NCBI GenBank assembly: GCA_029248455.1
Contig: JAQWJH010000081.1
Span: 1 to 41,730, forward strand
Length of the DNA stretch: 41,730 nt
Direction of reading: 5' to 3'
Origin: Flavobacteriaceae bacterium
GTDB taxonomy: Bacteria > Bacteroidota > Bacteroidia > Flavobacteriales > Flavobacteriaceae
Shown here: piece by piece, positions 9,404-19,418 of the stretch
Numbering within the stretch: position 1 is the first letter of the stretch
Layout of the letters: every line of letters begins with the position of its first letter
Notes under the pieces: model-generated
Seen by the model: only the letters and a program-made list of their open reading frames with translations
The model's database searches: none
Told to the model about the DNA's origin: nothing
Made by a program: the position numbers and the translations under genes

Positions 9404-9868
9404 ATGAGAGTTGATAATAACATAATAAATAAGAAAAGGTTCCAAGTTCCCTCTGATTATTTTGAGAGTATAGATAGCAATACTTTCAAAAATTTTAATT
9501 TGAAACCAAAGGGGTTTTTAGTTCCAGATTTATACTTCCAATCAATTGATAAACAACAGATTTTTAATAGAATTTATATAAGTAAAATAAGATTTTTAAA
9601 AAATAACTTTATAAGATATGGTTCTATGGCTGCAATTTTTATTGGCTTCTTCTTCTTTATTAATAATCCTGAAAAAACTAATAATAACATCAATTCAAGT
9701 GATGTTATAAATTATATTAATGACGATCTTATTACTCTTGAAAATTTTGAATTTTTAGAGATTTTAGATTCTAATGATTTATCTTACGAGAACCTAGTTA
9801 GTAATAATGATATTGAAAATTATTTTATCGAATCGTCATTAAGTTTAGAAAATTTAATATTCGAATAA
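9404..9868 (+). CDS. Putative membrane-anchored anti-sigma-like protein
   Basis: Follows the sigma gene; one TM (MAAIFIGFFFFI); N-terminal tandem F-x-VP-x-x-YF-x-SID motif. Confidence 0.5.
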   Translation: MRVDNNIINKKRFQVPSDYFESIDSNTFKNFNLKPKGFLVPDLYFQSIDKQQIFNRIYISKIRFLKNNFIRYGSMAAIFIGFFFFINNPEKTNNNINSSDVINYINDDLITLENFEFLEILDSNDLSYENLVSNNDIENYFIESSLSLENLIFE

Positions 9869-9869
9869 C

Positions 9870-10316
9870 ATGAGAAAAATAATTTTATTTATAAGCATTT
9901 CATTTATAATTAATACAGTTAATTCACAGGATTCAAAACTAAGCAAAGAAAAATTTGATGCATACAAAAAATTATACCTCACAGATAAGTTATCATTAGA
10001 TCCAGAGACTGAAACAGAATTCTGGATAGCCTACAAAAATTACGAAGATTCTCTAACAAAACTTATGAGAAACCACCGAAAAAACTTCAGAAAAGATTTA
10101 AGAAATTCCACTCCCTCTGATGAAGAATTCAATAATTTCATAAATAATTATATGAGTTATGAAAAGAAAAAAATTGATTTGAGAGCAAATTTAATTTCTG
10201 AATTAAAAGAAGTCATGTCCTTAAGAAAAACTTACATGTTGTTTAGATACGAGGATGATTTTCGAAGAGAAATGATGGAAAAATTAAGAGAATCTCAAAA
10301 TAATAAAAAAAATTAA
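9870..10316 (+). CDS. Exported helical protein, putative sensor of the ECF sigma system (Spy/CpxP-like)
   Basis: Signal peptide MRKIILFISISFIINTVNSQ, charged alpha-helical remainder; 1 nt after the preceding gene. Confidence 0.6.
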   Translation: MRKIILFISISFIINTVNSQDSKLSKEKFDAYKKLYLTDKLSLDPETETEFWIAYKNYEDSLTKLMRNHRKNFRKDLRNSTPSDEEFNNFINNYMSYEKKKIDLRANLISELKEVMSLRKTYMLFRYEDDFRREMMEKLRESQNNKKN

Positions 10317-10382
10317 GATCTTTAAGTCACTTTTAATATTTAAAGACTGGACTATTGCATTAACTTTACGCAAATTTTATAA

Positions 10383-11594
10383 ATGCGTCTTCACAAAAAT
10401 TTAGTTTTAGCAGTAATAAAAATACTAGATGGAGTTTTTAATCAAGATTTTTACGCGGATAAAACAATAGAAAAAGTACTTAAGCTTGACAAAAGATGGG
10501 GAAGTAGAGACAGAGCATTTATTGCTGAAACTAGCTATGAAATTGTAAGATGGAAAAGGTTATACTTGGAAATTGCCGATGTTAAAAAACCCTTTCAATA
10601 TAAAAATTTGTGGCGAGTATTTTCTGTTTGGGCTGTTTTAAAAGGAATTAATCTTCCAAATTGGACAGAATTCCAAGAAACTCCAAAAAGAAGGATAAAG
10701 GGAAAATTTGATGAGCTATCAAAAATTAGAAAATTTAGAGAATCAGTTCCAGACTGGATTGATAAGTTGGCATGCGAGGAAATTGGAGAAAAAAAATGGG
10801 AAAAAGAAATATCAGAATTAAACAAAATGGCTGAAGTAGTTTTAAGAACGAATACTTTAAAAACTAATTCTTCAGAATTGCAAAAAATATTATTAAATGA
10901 GGAAATTTCAACAGAAACTATTATTGGTTACCCAGATGCATTGAAACTAAAAAAAAGAGTTAACCTTTTCAAGAAAGAATCTTTTCAAAAAGGACTGTAT
11001 GAAATACAAGATGCTTCATCCCAACTTGTAGCACCATTTTTAAAAATTGAACCAGGAATGAGAATTTGTGATATTTGTGCAGGAGCCGGAGGGAAAACAC
11101 TTCATTTGTCCGCTTTATCAAAAAACAAAGGTCAAATTTTAGCTATGGACATTTACAAACACAAACTAATTCAATTAAAAAAGAGAGCCAAGAGAAATAG
11201 TGCTTTCAATATAGAAACTAAATTAATTGAAAATAATAAATCAATTAAAAGATTGAAAGGAAAAATTGATAGATTACTTATTGATGCTCCATGCTCTGGT
11301 TTAGGAGTTTTAAAAAGAAATCCAGATTCAAAATGGAAATTACAACCAGATTTTTTAAATAAAATAAAAGATACCCAGTTAAAAATATTAAAACAATATT
11401 CAAAACTGATTAAAGAAAATGGAAAAATAGTCTATGCTACCTGTTCAATATTACCCTCAGAAAACGAACATCAAATCAACAGTTTTTTAAAGTCTGAGGA
11501 GGGACAAGATTTTAAACTTGAAGAAGAAAAAAAAATAAGTCCACTAACCTCTGGCTTTGATGGATTTTACATGGCTAGACTGAGTTTAAAATAA
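10383..11594 (+). CDS. RsmB/NOP family class I SAM-dependent RNA (cytosine-5) methyltransferase
   Basis: DICAGAGGKTLHLS, LIDAPCSGLGVLKRNPD, VYATCSILPSENE (two catalytic cysteines). Confidence 0.9.
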   Translation: MRLHKNLVLAVIKILDGVFNQDFYADKTIEKVLKLDKRWGSRDRAFIAETSYEIVRWKRLYLEIADVKKPFQYKNLWRVFSVWAVLKGINLPNWTEFQETPKRRIKGKFDELSKIRKFRESVPDWIDKLACEEIGEKKWEKEISELNKMAEVVLRTNTLKTNSSELQKILLNEEISTETIIGYPDALKLKKRVNLFKKESFQKGLYEIQDASSQLVAPFLKIEPGMRICDICAGAGGKTLHLSALSKNKGQILAMDIYKHKLIQLKKRAKRNSAFNIETKLIENNKSIKRLKGKIDRLLIDAPCSGLGVLKRNPDSKWKLQPDFLNKIKDTQLKILKQYSKLIKENGKIVYATCSILPSENEHQINSFLKSEEGQDFKLEEEKKISPLTSGFDGFYMARLSLK

Positions 11595-11697
11595 ATATGT
11601 TAATAAGTATTTTATAATCGTTGTTTAAATTTATATTTTAACAAATATAGTTTGGTTTTTTTCTTATATTTTTGACTTAAAATTTTAATTCCCTTTA

Positions 11698-14600
11698 ATG
11701 GTTCTTTTTTTCAAAGATAAAAACGAATTAATTTACGCAGTAGATTCTCCAAAAGATTTAGATTCAAAAAACATATCAAAGCTGGAATGGCTTTTTGTAG
11801 GTAAGTACATAGACAGCAATCAAATTTCTTCAAAAGAATTTTTAGGTCCAAAAAAAACAATGATTACTCCATGGAGTACAAATGCAGTTGAAATAGCTCA
11901 AAACATGGCCATTAATGGCCTTTTACGTATCGAAGTTTTTAAACCATTTTGTGAATCTTTAAAAAGCTTTGACCCTATGTTATTCGAATTGTATGATGGA
12001 TTAAATCAAGATATTTTTAAAAACAATATTTTGCCTAACCCTTTATTAGAAATTGATGACATTAATGATTACAATGAAAAAGAAGGGTTAGCACTAAGCA
12101 TTGAAGAAATAAATTATTTAGAGAGCCTATCAATAAAAATAAATAGAAAACTAACCGATTCAGAAGTTTTTGGTTTTTCTCAGGTTAATTCTGAGCACTG
12201 CAGGCATAAAATTTTTAATGGGAAATTTATTATTGACGGTAAAGAAAAAGAAGATTCATTATTCAAACTAATTAAAAAAACATCGTTAATAAATCCAAAT
12301 GAAATTGTCTCGGCTTATAAAGATAATGTAGCATTTGTTAAAGGTCCAAATATTGAGCAATTTGCTCCATCAAGAGCAGATGTTCCCTCATTCTACGAAA
12401 AAACAACTTTTGAATCTGTCATATCGTTGAAAGCTGAAACACATAATTTCCCTACGACTGTTGAACCCTTTAATGGAGCAGCAACTGGATCTGGTGGTGA
12501 AATTAGAGACCGATTAGCTGGAGGAAAAGGATCTCTTCCTTTAGCTGGAACAGCAGTTTATATGACAGCATACCCTAGAACTGATTCAAAAAAATCATGG
12601 GTTGGAAAAAAAAGAGAATGGCTTTACCAAACACCACTTGATATTCTTATAAAAGCCTCAAATGGCGCATCAGATTTTGGTAATAAATTCGGACAACCTT
12701 TAATCTGTGGTTCAATTTTTACGTTTGAGCATAATGATGATAATGTATTATTGGGGTATGATAAAGTAATAATGTTGGCAGGTGGAATTGGATTTGGAAA
12801 AAAGAATCAAAGTCTAAAAGATATTCCCAAAAGCAATGATATTATAGTGGTTTTGGGAGGAGATAATTACAGAATCGGTATGGGAGGAGCAGCTGTTTCC
12901 TCAACAGAAACAGGAAAGTATAGTTCTGGAATAGAATTAAATGCAGTACAAAGGTCTAACCCTGAAATGCAAAAAAGAGTAGCTAATGCCATTCGTGGTT
13001 TTGTAGAAGCTGATACAAACCCTATCATTTCAATTCATGACCATGGAGCTGGTGGTCACTTAAATTGTCTTTCTGAGCTGGTTGAAGAAACAGGTGGAAC
13101 AATTAATTTAGACAATCTTCCAATTGGTGATAAAACTCTATCTTTTAAAGAAATCATAGGTAATGAATCCCAGGAAAGAATGGGACTTATAATTTCTGAA
13201 AAGGACTACGAAACACTAAAAAATATTGCCGACAGAGAAAAAGCTCCTTGTTACAAAGTAGGAATGGTAAGAAGTGATAAAAAATTTATAATTCAATCCG
13301 AACTATCAACTAAAAACCCTATAGATCTATCTCTATCTGATTTTTTTGGAAATTCTCCTCAAACAATAATGAAAGATTCTACTTTAAAAATTGGATTTTC
13401 AAAACTTGACTATAGTTCATCAGAAATTATAAATTACTTAAATAATGTTTTAACGTTGGAGTCAGTTGCTTGTAAAGATTGGCTAACAAATAAAGTAGAT
13501 CGTTGCGTAACAGGTAAAGTAGCAAAACAACAATGTACAGGTTCTCTTCAACTTCCATTAAACAATTGTGGTGTTATGGCGTTAGATTACTCTGGTATCA
13601 AAGGAGTTGCTACATCAATCGGTCATTCTCCTCTAGTTTCCCTAATAGACCCTAGTGCAGGTTCTAGAAATGCTATAGGAAAAGCTTTAACTAATATTAT
13701 TTGGGCGCCATTAGAAAAAGGACTAAAATCTGTTACTCTCTCAGCTAATTGGATGTGGCCTTGTAAAAACCCTGGAGAAGATTCGAGACTTTATAAAGCT
13801 GTTGAAGCTTGCTCATCTTTTGCAATAGATTTAGGAATAAATATTCCAACTGGAAAAGATTCACTTTCAATGAAACAGAAATACAAAGACAAAGAAGTTG
13901 TCTCACCAGGTACGGTTATTATTTCAGCAGCTGCAAATTGTGATAATATTAATAAAATAATTGAGCCGGGATTTATAAATAATAATGATCCTATATATTA
14001 TATTGATCTTTCAAATAATAGTAAGGAACTTGGTGGTTCTGCGCTAGCACAAACATTAAGTAAAGTTGGATCTAAAACCATTGATGTAATAGACCCTAAC
14101 TATTTTAAAAAAACATTTGATGTTTTACAAAATTTAATTAGTAATGATTATGTAACATCAGGCCATGATATCAGCTCGGGTGGATTAATTACTAGTTTGC
14201 TCGAAATGTGTTTTCCTAACAATATGATTGGTGCAGAAATTGATTTATCTTTCTTTAAAGAATATGATACAGTAACAACATTTTTTAGTGAAAATATAGG
14301 AATCATTTTTCAAGCAAAACCAGTTGTTGAACAAGAATTTTATAAAAATAAAATTAATTTTAAAAAAATTGGTAATGTAAACAATAGTGGTGTTTTAACT
14401 ATTTTACATAATAACAATCAAAATAAGTTTAATATTAATCATTATAGAGATATATGGTTTAAAAATTCTTATTTGATGGATATTAATCAAAGTGGAAAAA
14501 TTAAAGCAAAAGAGAGGTTTGAAAATTATAAAGTTCAGCCTTTGAAATATCATTTTCCAAAAAACTTTAAAGGATTAATTAGAAAAGTAAATAAAAGCTC

Positions 14601-15348
14601 TGTTAAAGCTGCTGTAATTAGAGAAAAAGGAAGTAACTCAGAAAGAGAAATGGCATATGCGATGAGTTTAGCAGGTTTTAACGTTAAAGATGTTCATATG
14701 ACTGATTTGATATCTGGTAGAGAAAATCTGGAAGACATCGATTTTATAGTTGCGGTTGGTGGTTTTTCAAACTCTGATGTTCTGGGTTCTGCCAAGGGAT
14801 GGGCGGGATCATTTCTTTACAATGAAAAAGCTAAAAAAAGCCTAATGAACTTTTATAAAAGAGAAAATACACTTTCTCTTGGTGTTTGTAACGGATGTCA
14901 ACTTTTTATTGAGTTAGGACTTCTGCATACTGATCACAACGAAAAACCAAGCATGTCACATAATGATTCAAAAAAGTTTGAATGCATATTTACATCTGTT
15001 GAAATTCAAGAAAACAACTCAGTAATGTTTAAAAATTTGTCTGGTTCTAAACTAGGAATCTGGTCTGCTCATGGCGAAGGAAAATTTATACTACCCTACA
15101 GCGAAAATAAATATAAAATAATAGGAAAATATGGCTATTCACAATATCCGGCGAACCCTAATGGCTCAAACTATGACACTGCTATTTTAAGTAATCAAGA
15201 CGGAAGACATATAGCGATGATGCCACATCTAGAAAGGTCTACATTTCAATGGAACTGGCCATTTTATCCCGAAAACAGAAAAGATCAGGTTTCTCCTTGG
15301 TTTTTAGCATTTGAAAATGCTAAAATATGGTTAGAAAATAATAAGTAA
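11698..15348 (+). CDS. purL: Phosphoribosylformylglycinamidine synthase (large, fused form)
   Basis: 1216 aa; FGFSQVNSEHCRHKIF, AETHNFPTTVEPFNGAATGSGGEIRD, C-terminal glutaminase SLGVCNGCQLFIELG, HLERSTFQWNWPFYP. Confidence 0.97.
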   Translation: MVLFFKDKNELIYAVDSPKDLDSKNISKLEWLFVGKYIDSNQISSKEFLGPKKTMITPWSTNAVEIAQNMAINGLLRIEVFKPFCESLKSFDPMLFELYDGLNQDIFKNNILPNPLLEIDDINDYNEKEGLALSIEEINYLESLSIKINRKLTDSEVFGFSQVNSEHCRHKIFNGKFIIDGKEKEDSLFKLIKKTSLINPNEIVSAYKDNVAFVKGPNIEQFAPSRADVPSFYEKTTFESVISLKAETHNFPTTVEPFNGAATGSGGEIRDRLAGGKGSLPLAGTAVYMTAYPRTDSKKSWVGKKREWLYQTPLDILIKASNGASDFGNKFGQPLICGSIFTFEHNDDNVLLGYDKVIMLAGGIGFGKKNQSLKDIPKSNDIIVVLGGDNYRIGMGGAAVSSTETGKYSSGIELNAVQRSNPEMQKRVANAIRGFVEADTNPIISIHDHGAGGHLNCLSELVEETGGTINLDNLPIGDKTLSFKEIIGNESQERMGLIISEKDYETLKNIADREKAPCYKVGMVRSDKKFIIQSELSTKNPIDLSLSDFFGNSPQTIMKDSTLKIGFSKLDYSSSEIINYLNNVLTLESVACKDWLTNKVDRCVTGKVAKQQCTGSLQLPLNNCGVMALDYSGIKGVATSIGHSPLVSLIDPSAGSRNAIGKALTNIIWAPLEKGLKSVTLSANWMWPCKNPGEDSRLYKAVEACSSFAIDLGINIPTGKDSLSMKQKYKDKEVVSPGTVIISAAANCDNINKIIEPGFINNNDPIYYIDLSNNSKELGGSALAQTLSKVGSKTIDVIDPNYFKKTFDVLQNLISNDYVTSGHDISSGGLITSLLEMCFPNNMIGAEIDLSFFKEYDTVTTFFSENIGIIFQAKPVVEQEFYKNKINFKKIGNVNNSGVLTILHNNNQNKFNINHYRDIWFKNSYLMDINQSGKIKAKERFENYKVQPLKYHFPKNFKGLIRKVNKSSVKAAVIREKGSNSEREMAYAMSLAGFNVKDVHMTDLISGRENLEDIDFIVAVGGFSNSDVLGSAKGWAGSFLYNEKAKKSLMNFYKRENTLSLGVCNGCQLFIELGLLHTDHNEKPSMSHNDSKKFECIFTSVEIQENNSVMFKNLSGSKLGIWSAHGEGKFILPYSENKYKIIGKYGYSQYPANPNGSNYDTAILSNQDGRHIAMMPHLERSTFQWNWPFYPENRKDQVSPWFLAFENAKIWLENNK

Positions 15349-15359
15349 AAAAATTTATT

Positions 15360-15383
15360 ATTTATTATGCGTGCATAATAAAT
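15360..15383. promoter_or_regulatory. Palindromic operator ATTTATTATGC-GT-GCATAATAAAT, likely MarR binding site
   Basis: Perfect 11-bp arms with a 2-bp spacer, 8 nt upstream of the -7 element and 31 nt before the marR ATG. Confidence 0.7.
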
Positions 15384-15390
15384 TTTTTTC

Positions 15391-15398
15391 TAAATTTG
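15391..15398 (+). promoter_or_regulatory. Putative -7 element TAAATTTG of the marR/beta-oxidation operon
   Basis: Matches TAnnTTTG; 16 nt upstream of ATG 15415. Confidence 0.5.
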
Positions 15399-15414
15399 AA
15401 TACAATAATCTTTC

Positions 15415-15852
15415 ATGCAAAAAAAAACAATTGATCACGTTTTAAGATCTACTTGGCAAAGTGTCTCAAAAATGTATAATGAAGAAGCTGCAAAATATAA
15501 TTCGTCAATGGCCGTTGGTTTTGCTTTGCTAAGTATTGATCCAAAAAAAGGAACTCCCTCAACATCTCTTGGACCAAAAATGGGAATGGAAGCAACAAGT
15601 CTTTCAAGAACACTTAAATCAATGGAAGAAAAAAAATTAATTATTAGAAAACCTCATCCAAATGATGGAAGAAGTGTTTTAATTCATTTAACAGATATGG
15701 GTAAAACTCAAAGAGCATTATCAAAGATAGCTGTCATAAAATTTAATGAAAAAATAATTGGTGAAATTGGAAAAGAATCCTTAAATAATTTTCATTTTGT
15801 TATTGAAAAAATTAATGAACTGATAGGTAATAAAAATATTTTTAAATTTTAA
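15415..15852 (+). CDS. MarR family transcriptional regulator
   Basis: wHTH: LGPKMGMEATSLSRTLKSMEEKKLIIRKPHPNDGRSVLIHLTDMGK; head of the beta-oxidation operon. Confidence 0.9.
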   Translation: MQKKTIDHVLRSTWQSVSKMYNEEAAKYNSSMAVGFALLSIDPKKGTPSTSLGPKMGMEATSLSRTLKSMEEKKLIIRKPHPNDGRSVLIHLTDMGKTQRALSKIAVIKFNEKIIGEIGKESLNNFHFVIEKINELIGNKNIFKF

Positions 15853-15853
15853 A

Positions 15854-16993
15854 ATGTACTTAAGTTATTCTGAAGAACACTTACTTATTCAAAAAGCTGC
15901 AAAAGATTTTGCTCAAAATGAGCTTAAGCCTGGTGTTATTAGTCGTGATTCAAATTCTTTGTATCCAAAAATTGGTGTTAAAAGAATGGCTGAATTAGGT
16001 TTCTTGGGAATGACCGTTTCACAAAAATATGGTGGAGGTGGTATGGACACCCTTTCTTACTCAATTGCTGTTGAAGAAATATCAAAAGTGGATAACTCAT
16101 GCTCAGTAATTATGTCAGCTCACAACTCATTAGCTTGTTGGGGGATTGAAGAATACGGAGATGATTATCAAAAAGATAAATATTTAAAAAAATTAGCTGT
16201 TGGTAAAACTATTGGAGCATTTTGTCTTTCTGAACCTGAATCAGGGTCTGATGCAACGCAACAAAAAACCACAGCCATAAAAAAAGGAGATTATTACTTG
16301 CTAAATGGAACTAAAAACTGGATAACCAATGGTGAAAAAGCTGGTATTTATGTTGTAATTGCGCAATCAGATTCAGAAAAGGGATATAAAGGAATTAATG
16401 CTTTTATTGTAGAGGCTAATTCTAAAGGCTTAACAACAGGAATTAAAGAAGATAAATTGGGTATTCGATCATCTGACACATCATCTGTTATGTTTCAAGA
16501 CGTTATAGTACCTAAAGAAAATCGCTTAGGCCCTGAGGGATTTGGATTCAAATATGCAATGAAAACACTTGAAGGTGGTCGAATAGGTATCGCATCACAG
16601 GCACTAGGGATTGCTCAAGGTGCGTATGAACTGTCTTTAAAATATTCTAAACAAAGAAAAACTTTTGGAAAATCTATTAGTCAGCACCAAGCAATAGCAT
16701 TTAAACTAGCAGATATGGCAACTGATATTGAAGCAGCTAGGTTATTGGTTCAAAAAAGTGCTTTTCAAAAAGACAATAACAAACCTTACGGATTATCAAG
16801 TTCAATGGCTAAACTGTTTGCTTCAGAAATGGCAATGAAACATACACTTGAAGCTGTGCAAATTCATGGTGGATATGGATTTGTTAAAGAATATCACGTT
16901 GAAAGATTAATGAGAGATGCTAAAATCACTCAAATATATGAGGGAACTTCAGAAATTCAAAAAATAATTATTTCAAGAAGTTTATTAAAGTAA
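15854..16993 (+). CDS. Acyl-CoA dehydrogenase (short/medium-chain size)
   Basis: 379 aa; LSEPESGSDA, GTKNWITNG, ALGIAQGAYE, QIHGGYGFVKEYHVERLMRDAKITQIYEGTSEIQK. Confidence 0.93.
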   Translation: MYLSYSEEHLLIQKAAKDFAQNELKPGVISRDSNSLYPKIGVKRMAELGFLGMTVSQKYGGGGMDTLSYSIAVEEISKVDNSCSVIMSAHNSLACWGIEEYGDDYQKDKYLKKLAVGKTIGAFCLSEPESGSDATQQKTTAIKKGDYYLLNGTKNWITNGEKAGIYVVIAQSDSEKGYKGINAFIVEANSKGLTTGIKEDKLGIRSSDTSSVMFQDVIVPKENRLGPEGFGFKYAMKTLEGGRIGIASQALGIAQGAYELSLKYSKQRKTFGKSISQHQAIAFKLADMATDIEAARLLVQKSAFQKDNNKPYGLSSSMAKLFASEMAMKHTLEAVQIHGGYGFVKEYHVERLMRDAKITQIYEGTSEIQKIIISRSLLK

Positions 16994-16994
16994 T

Positions 16995-19415
16995 TTGAAA
17001 AATAAAAAAATGAATAGAAAAATAAATAAAGTTGCCGTAATTGGGTCTGGTGTTATGGGTTCTGGAATAGCATGTCATTTTGCCAACATTGGAATTGAAG
17101 TTCTTCTTTTAGATATAGCTCCTAGTGAGTTAAATGAAAATGAAAAAAAATTAGGATTATCATTAGATAATAAAAAAGTTAAAAATAGAATTGTTAACGA
17201 AATGTTTCAAAGGTGTATTAAATCAAAGCCAGCACCATTGTATCATAAAAATTTTGCAAAAAGAATAGCCTTAGGTAATTTAAGTGATGATATAAATAAA
17301 ATAAGTGAAGTTGATTGGATTATCGAAGTTGTCACTGAGAAATTACGTATTAAACAGATAGTTTTTGAACAAATTGAAAAATTTAGAAAAAAAGGTACTC
17401 TAGTAACATCAAACACATCAGGAATTCCAATAAAGCAAATGAATGAAGGTAGATCGGAAGATTTTAGAAATCATTTTGCTGTTACTCACTTTTTTAATCC
17501 TCCTAGATATTTAAAGTTATTTGAAATAATACCTGGACCCGACTGTAAAAATGAAATTATTGCTTTTTTAAATGATTTTGGCGAACGATTTTTAGGAAAA
17601 GTTTCTGTTTTAGCTAAAGATACACCTGGATTTATCGGTAACAGGATTGGAATTTTTGGTATGGTAAATATTTTAAATATTGTAAAAAAATTAGATTTAT
17701 CTGTTGAAGAGGTTGATAGATTAACTGGTCCAATTATTGGAAGCCCAAAATCGGCAACTTTTAGAACTAGTGACGTGGTTGGATTGGATACAACAGTGAA
17801 TGTGGCTAATGGCATTTATGAGAATTGTTTAGATGATGAATTCAGAGATACTTTCAAGATTCCTGAATATGTAAATAAAATGGTGGAAAATAATTGGTTA
17901 GGTTCAAAAACTAATGGAGGGTTTTATAAAAGGATAAAAGACGAAAATGGTAAATCTACCATATTATCACTAAATCTTAACACTCTTGAATACTCAGCTT
18001 CAAAAAAAGTAACTTTTGAAACAATTGGAAAAGCCAAAAAAATAAGTAAAACAATTGAAAGGTTTCCTGTTTTAATAAAAGGAGATGACAAAGCTGGAGA
18101 GTTCTACAGATACAATTTTGGATCCATGTTCGCTTACATTCAAAATAGAATTCCTGAAATTTCAGATGAGTTGTACAGGGTTGATGACGCCTTAAGAGCT
18201 GGATTTGGATGGGAAAATGGACCATTTCAAATTTGGGACTCGATTGGAATAAAACAAGGTGTTGAGTTAATGCAATCTATTGGACATAATCCTGCAAATT
18301 GGATTTTAGAAATGATTGAAAACAACATTAATAAATTTTATGTTGTAAAAAAAGGTATTACCAATTATTATGATATAAAAACTAAAAATTATATTCCAAA
18401 ACCAGGTCAAGAATCCTTTATTATTTTAAAAAATATTCACGAAAACAAAAAGATTTGGGAAAATACTGATTCCATAATAACAGATCTTGACGATGGAATA
18501 ATAAATCTTGAATTCAGATCTAAAATGAACACCATGGGTGATGGAATAATTCAAGGAATAAACAAAGCTTTAGATATTGCAGAAAAAGATTTTAAAGGTC
18601 TTGTTATTGGAAATGAAGGAGCGCATTTCTCTGCTGGCGCTAACCTCGGGGCCATTTTTATGATGGCTGCGGAACAAGAGTATGATGAAATTAATATGGC
18701 AATTAAAGTCTTTCAAGATAGCATGATGAGATTAAGATATTCAAGTATTCCAACCATAGCAGCTCCCCATGGATTAACATTAGGTGGAGGGTGTGAACTA
18801 ACTATGCATTGTGACAAAGCTATTGTCTATGCTGAAACATATATGGGACTTGTTGAAGTTGGTGCTGGTCTAATCCCAGGTGGAGGTGTATGTAAAGAAA
18901 TGACATTAAGGGCCTCTGAAAAATTTAGTAAAAATGATGTTGAAGTAAACGTATTACAAGAATATTTCTTAAATATAGGTATGGCAAAAACTTCAACCTC
19001 TGCATGTGAAGCATTTGACATAGGTGTTCTTAATTTAAACAAAGATTCAGTAATTATGAACAAGAATCACCAAATTTCTATAGCAAAGAAACATGCTGTA
19101 TTATTATCAGAATCAGGGTATCTTCCGCCCATTAGGGAAAAAAATATTAAAGTACTAGGTAAACAAGCTTTAGGGATGTTTTTAGTGGGAACCGACTCAA
19201 TGCAAGCCGGAAAATTCATTTCTCAGCACGATCAAAAAATTGCAAATAAATTAGCGTATATAATGGCTGGAGGAGATTTATCTGAATCAACTTTAGTTAA
19301 TGAACAGTACTTGTTAGATTTAGAAAGAGAAGCTTTTCTTTCTTTGTGCTCTGAAAGAAAAACGTTAGAGAGAATTCAATATATTTTAAAAACTGGGAAA
19401 CCATTAAGAAATTAA
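16995..19415 (+). CDS. 3-hydroxyacyl-CoA dehydrogenase / enoyl-CoA hydratase (FadN-like fusion)
   Basis: N-terminal Rossmann VAVIGSGVMGSGIACHFAN, HCDH domain, C-terminal crotonase-like domain (GAHFSAGANLGAI). TTG start or ATG at 17010. Confidence 0.93.
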   Translation: MKNKKMNRKINKVAVIGSGVMGSGIACHFANIGIEVLLLDIAPSELNENEKKLGLSLDNKKVKNRIVNEMFQRCIKSKPAPLYHKNFAKRIALGNLSDDINKISEVDWIIEVVTEKLRIKQIVFEQIEKFRKKGTLVTSNTSGIPIKQMNEGRSEDFRNHFAVTHFFNPPRYLKLFEIIPGPDCKNEIIAFLNDFGERFLGKVSVLAKDTPGFIGNRIGIFGMVNILNIVKKLDLSVEEVDRLTGPIIGSPKSATFRTSDVVGLDTTVNVANGIYENCLDDEFRDTFKIPEYVNKMVENNWLGSKTNGGFYKRIKDENGKSTILSLNLNTLEYSASKKVTFETIGKAKKISKTIERFPVLIKGDDKAGEFYRYNFGSMFAYIQNRIPEISDELYRVDDALRAGFGWENGPFQIWDSIGIKQGVELMQSIGHNPANWILEMIENNINKFYVVKKGITNYYDIKTKNYIPKPGQESFIILKNIHENKKIWENTDSIITDLDDGIINLEFRSKMNTMGDGIIQGINKALDIAEKDFKGLVIGNEGAHFSAGANLGAIFMMAAEQEYDEINMAIKVFQDSMMRLRYSSIPTIAAPHGLTLGGGCELTMHCDKAIVYAETYMGLVEVGAGLIPGGGVCKEMTLRASEKFSKNDVEVNVLQEYFLNIGMAKTSTSACEAFDIGVLNLNKDSVIMNKNHQISIAKKHAVLLSESGYLPPIREKNIKVLGKQALGMFLVGTDSMQAGKFISQHDQKIANKLAYIMAGGDLSESTLVNEQYLLDLEREAFLSLCSERKTLERIQYILKTGKPLRN

Positions 19416-19418
19416 ATT

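Noticed and set aside
10318-10350. Weak inverted repeat TCTTTAA...TTAAAGA downstream of the sigma/sensor operon as a terminator
   Set aside because: Short AT-only stem with a long loop and no T-tract; expected by chance at this composition.
11651-11674. TTTG and TATTTTTG upstream of purL as a full Bacteroidetes promoter
   Set aside because: The spacer is only 12 nt, far below the usual ~19 nt; no confident assignment.
15419-15427. Nine-A run just after the marR start codon as a phase-variable slippage tract
   Set aside because: Long A/T runs are common in this AT-rich sequence and there is no sign of a frameshifted allele; not distinguishable from composition.
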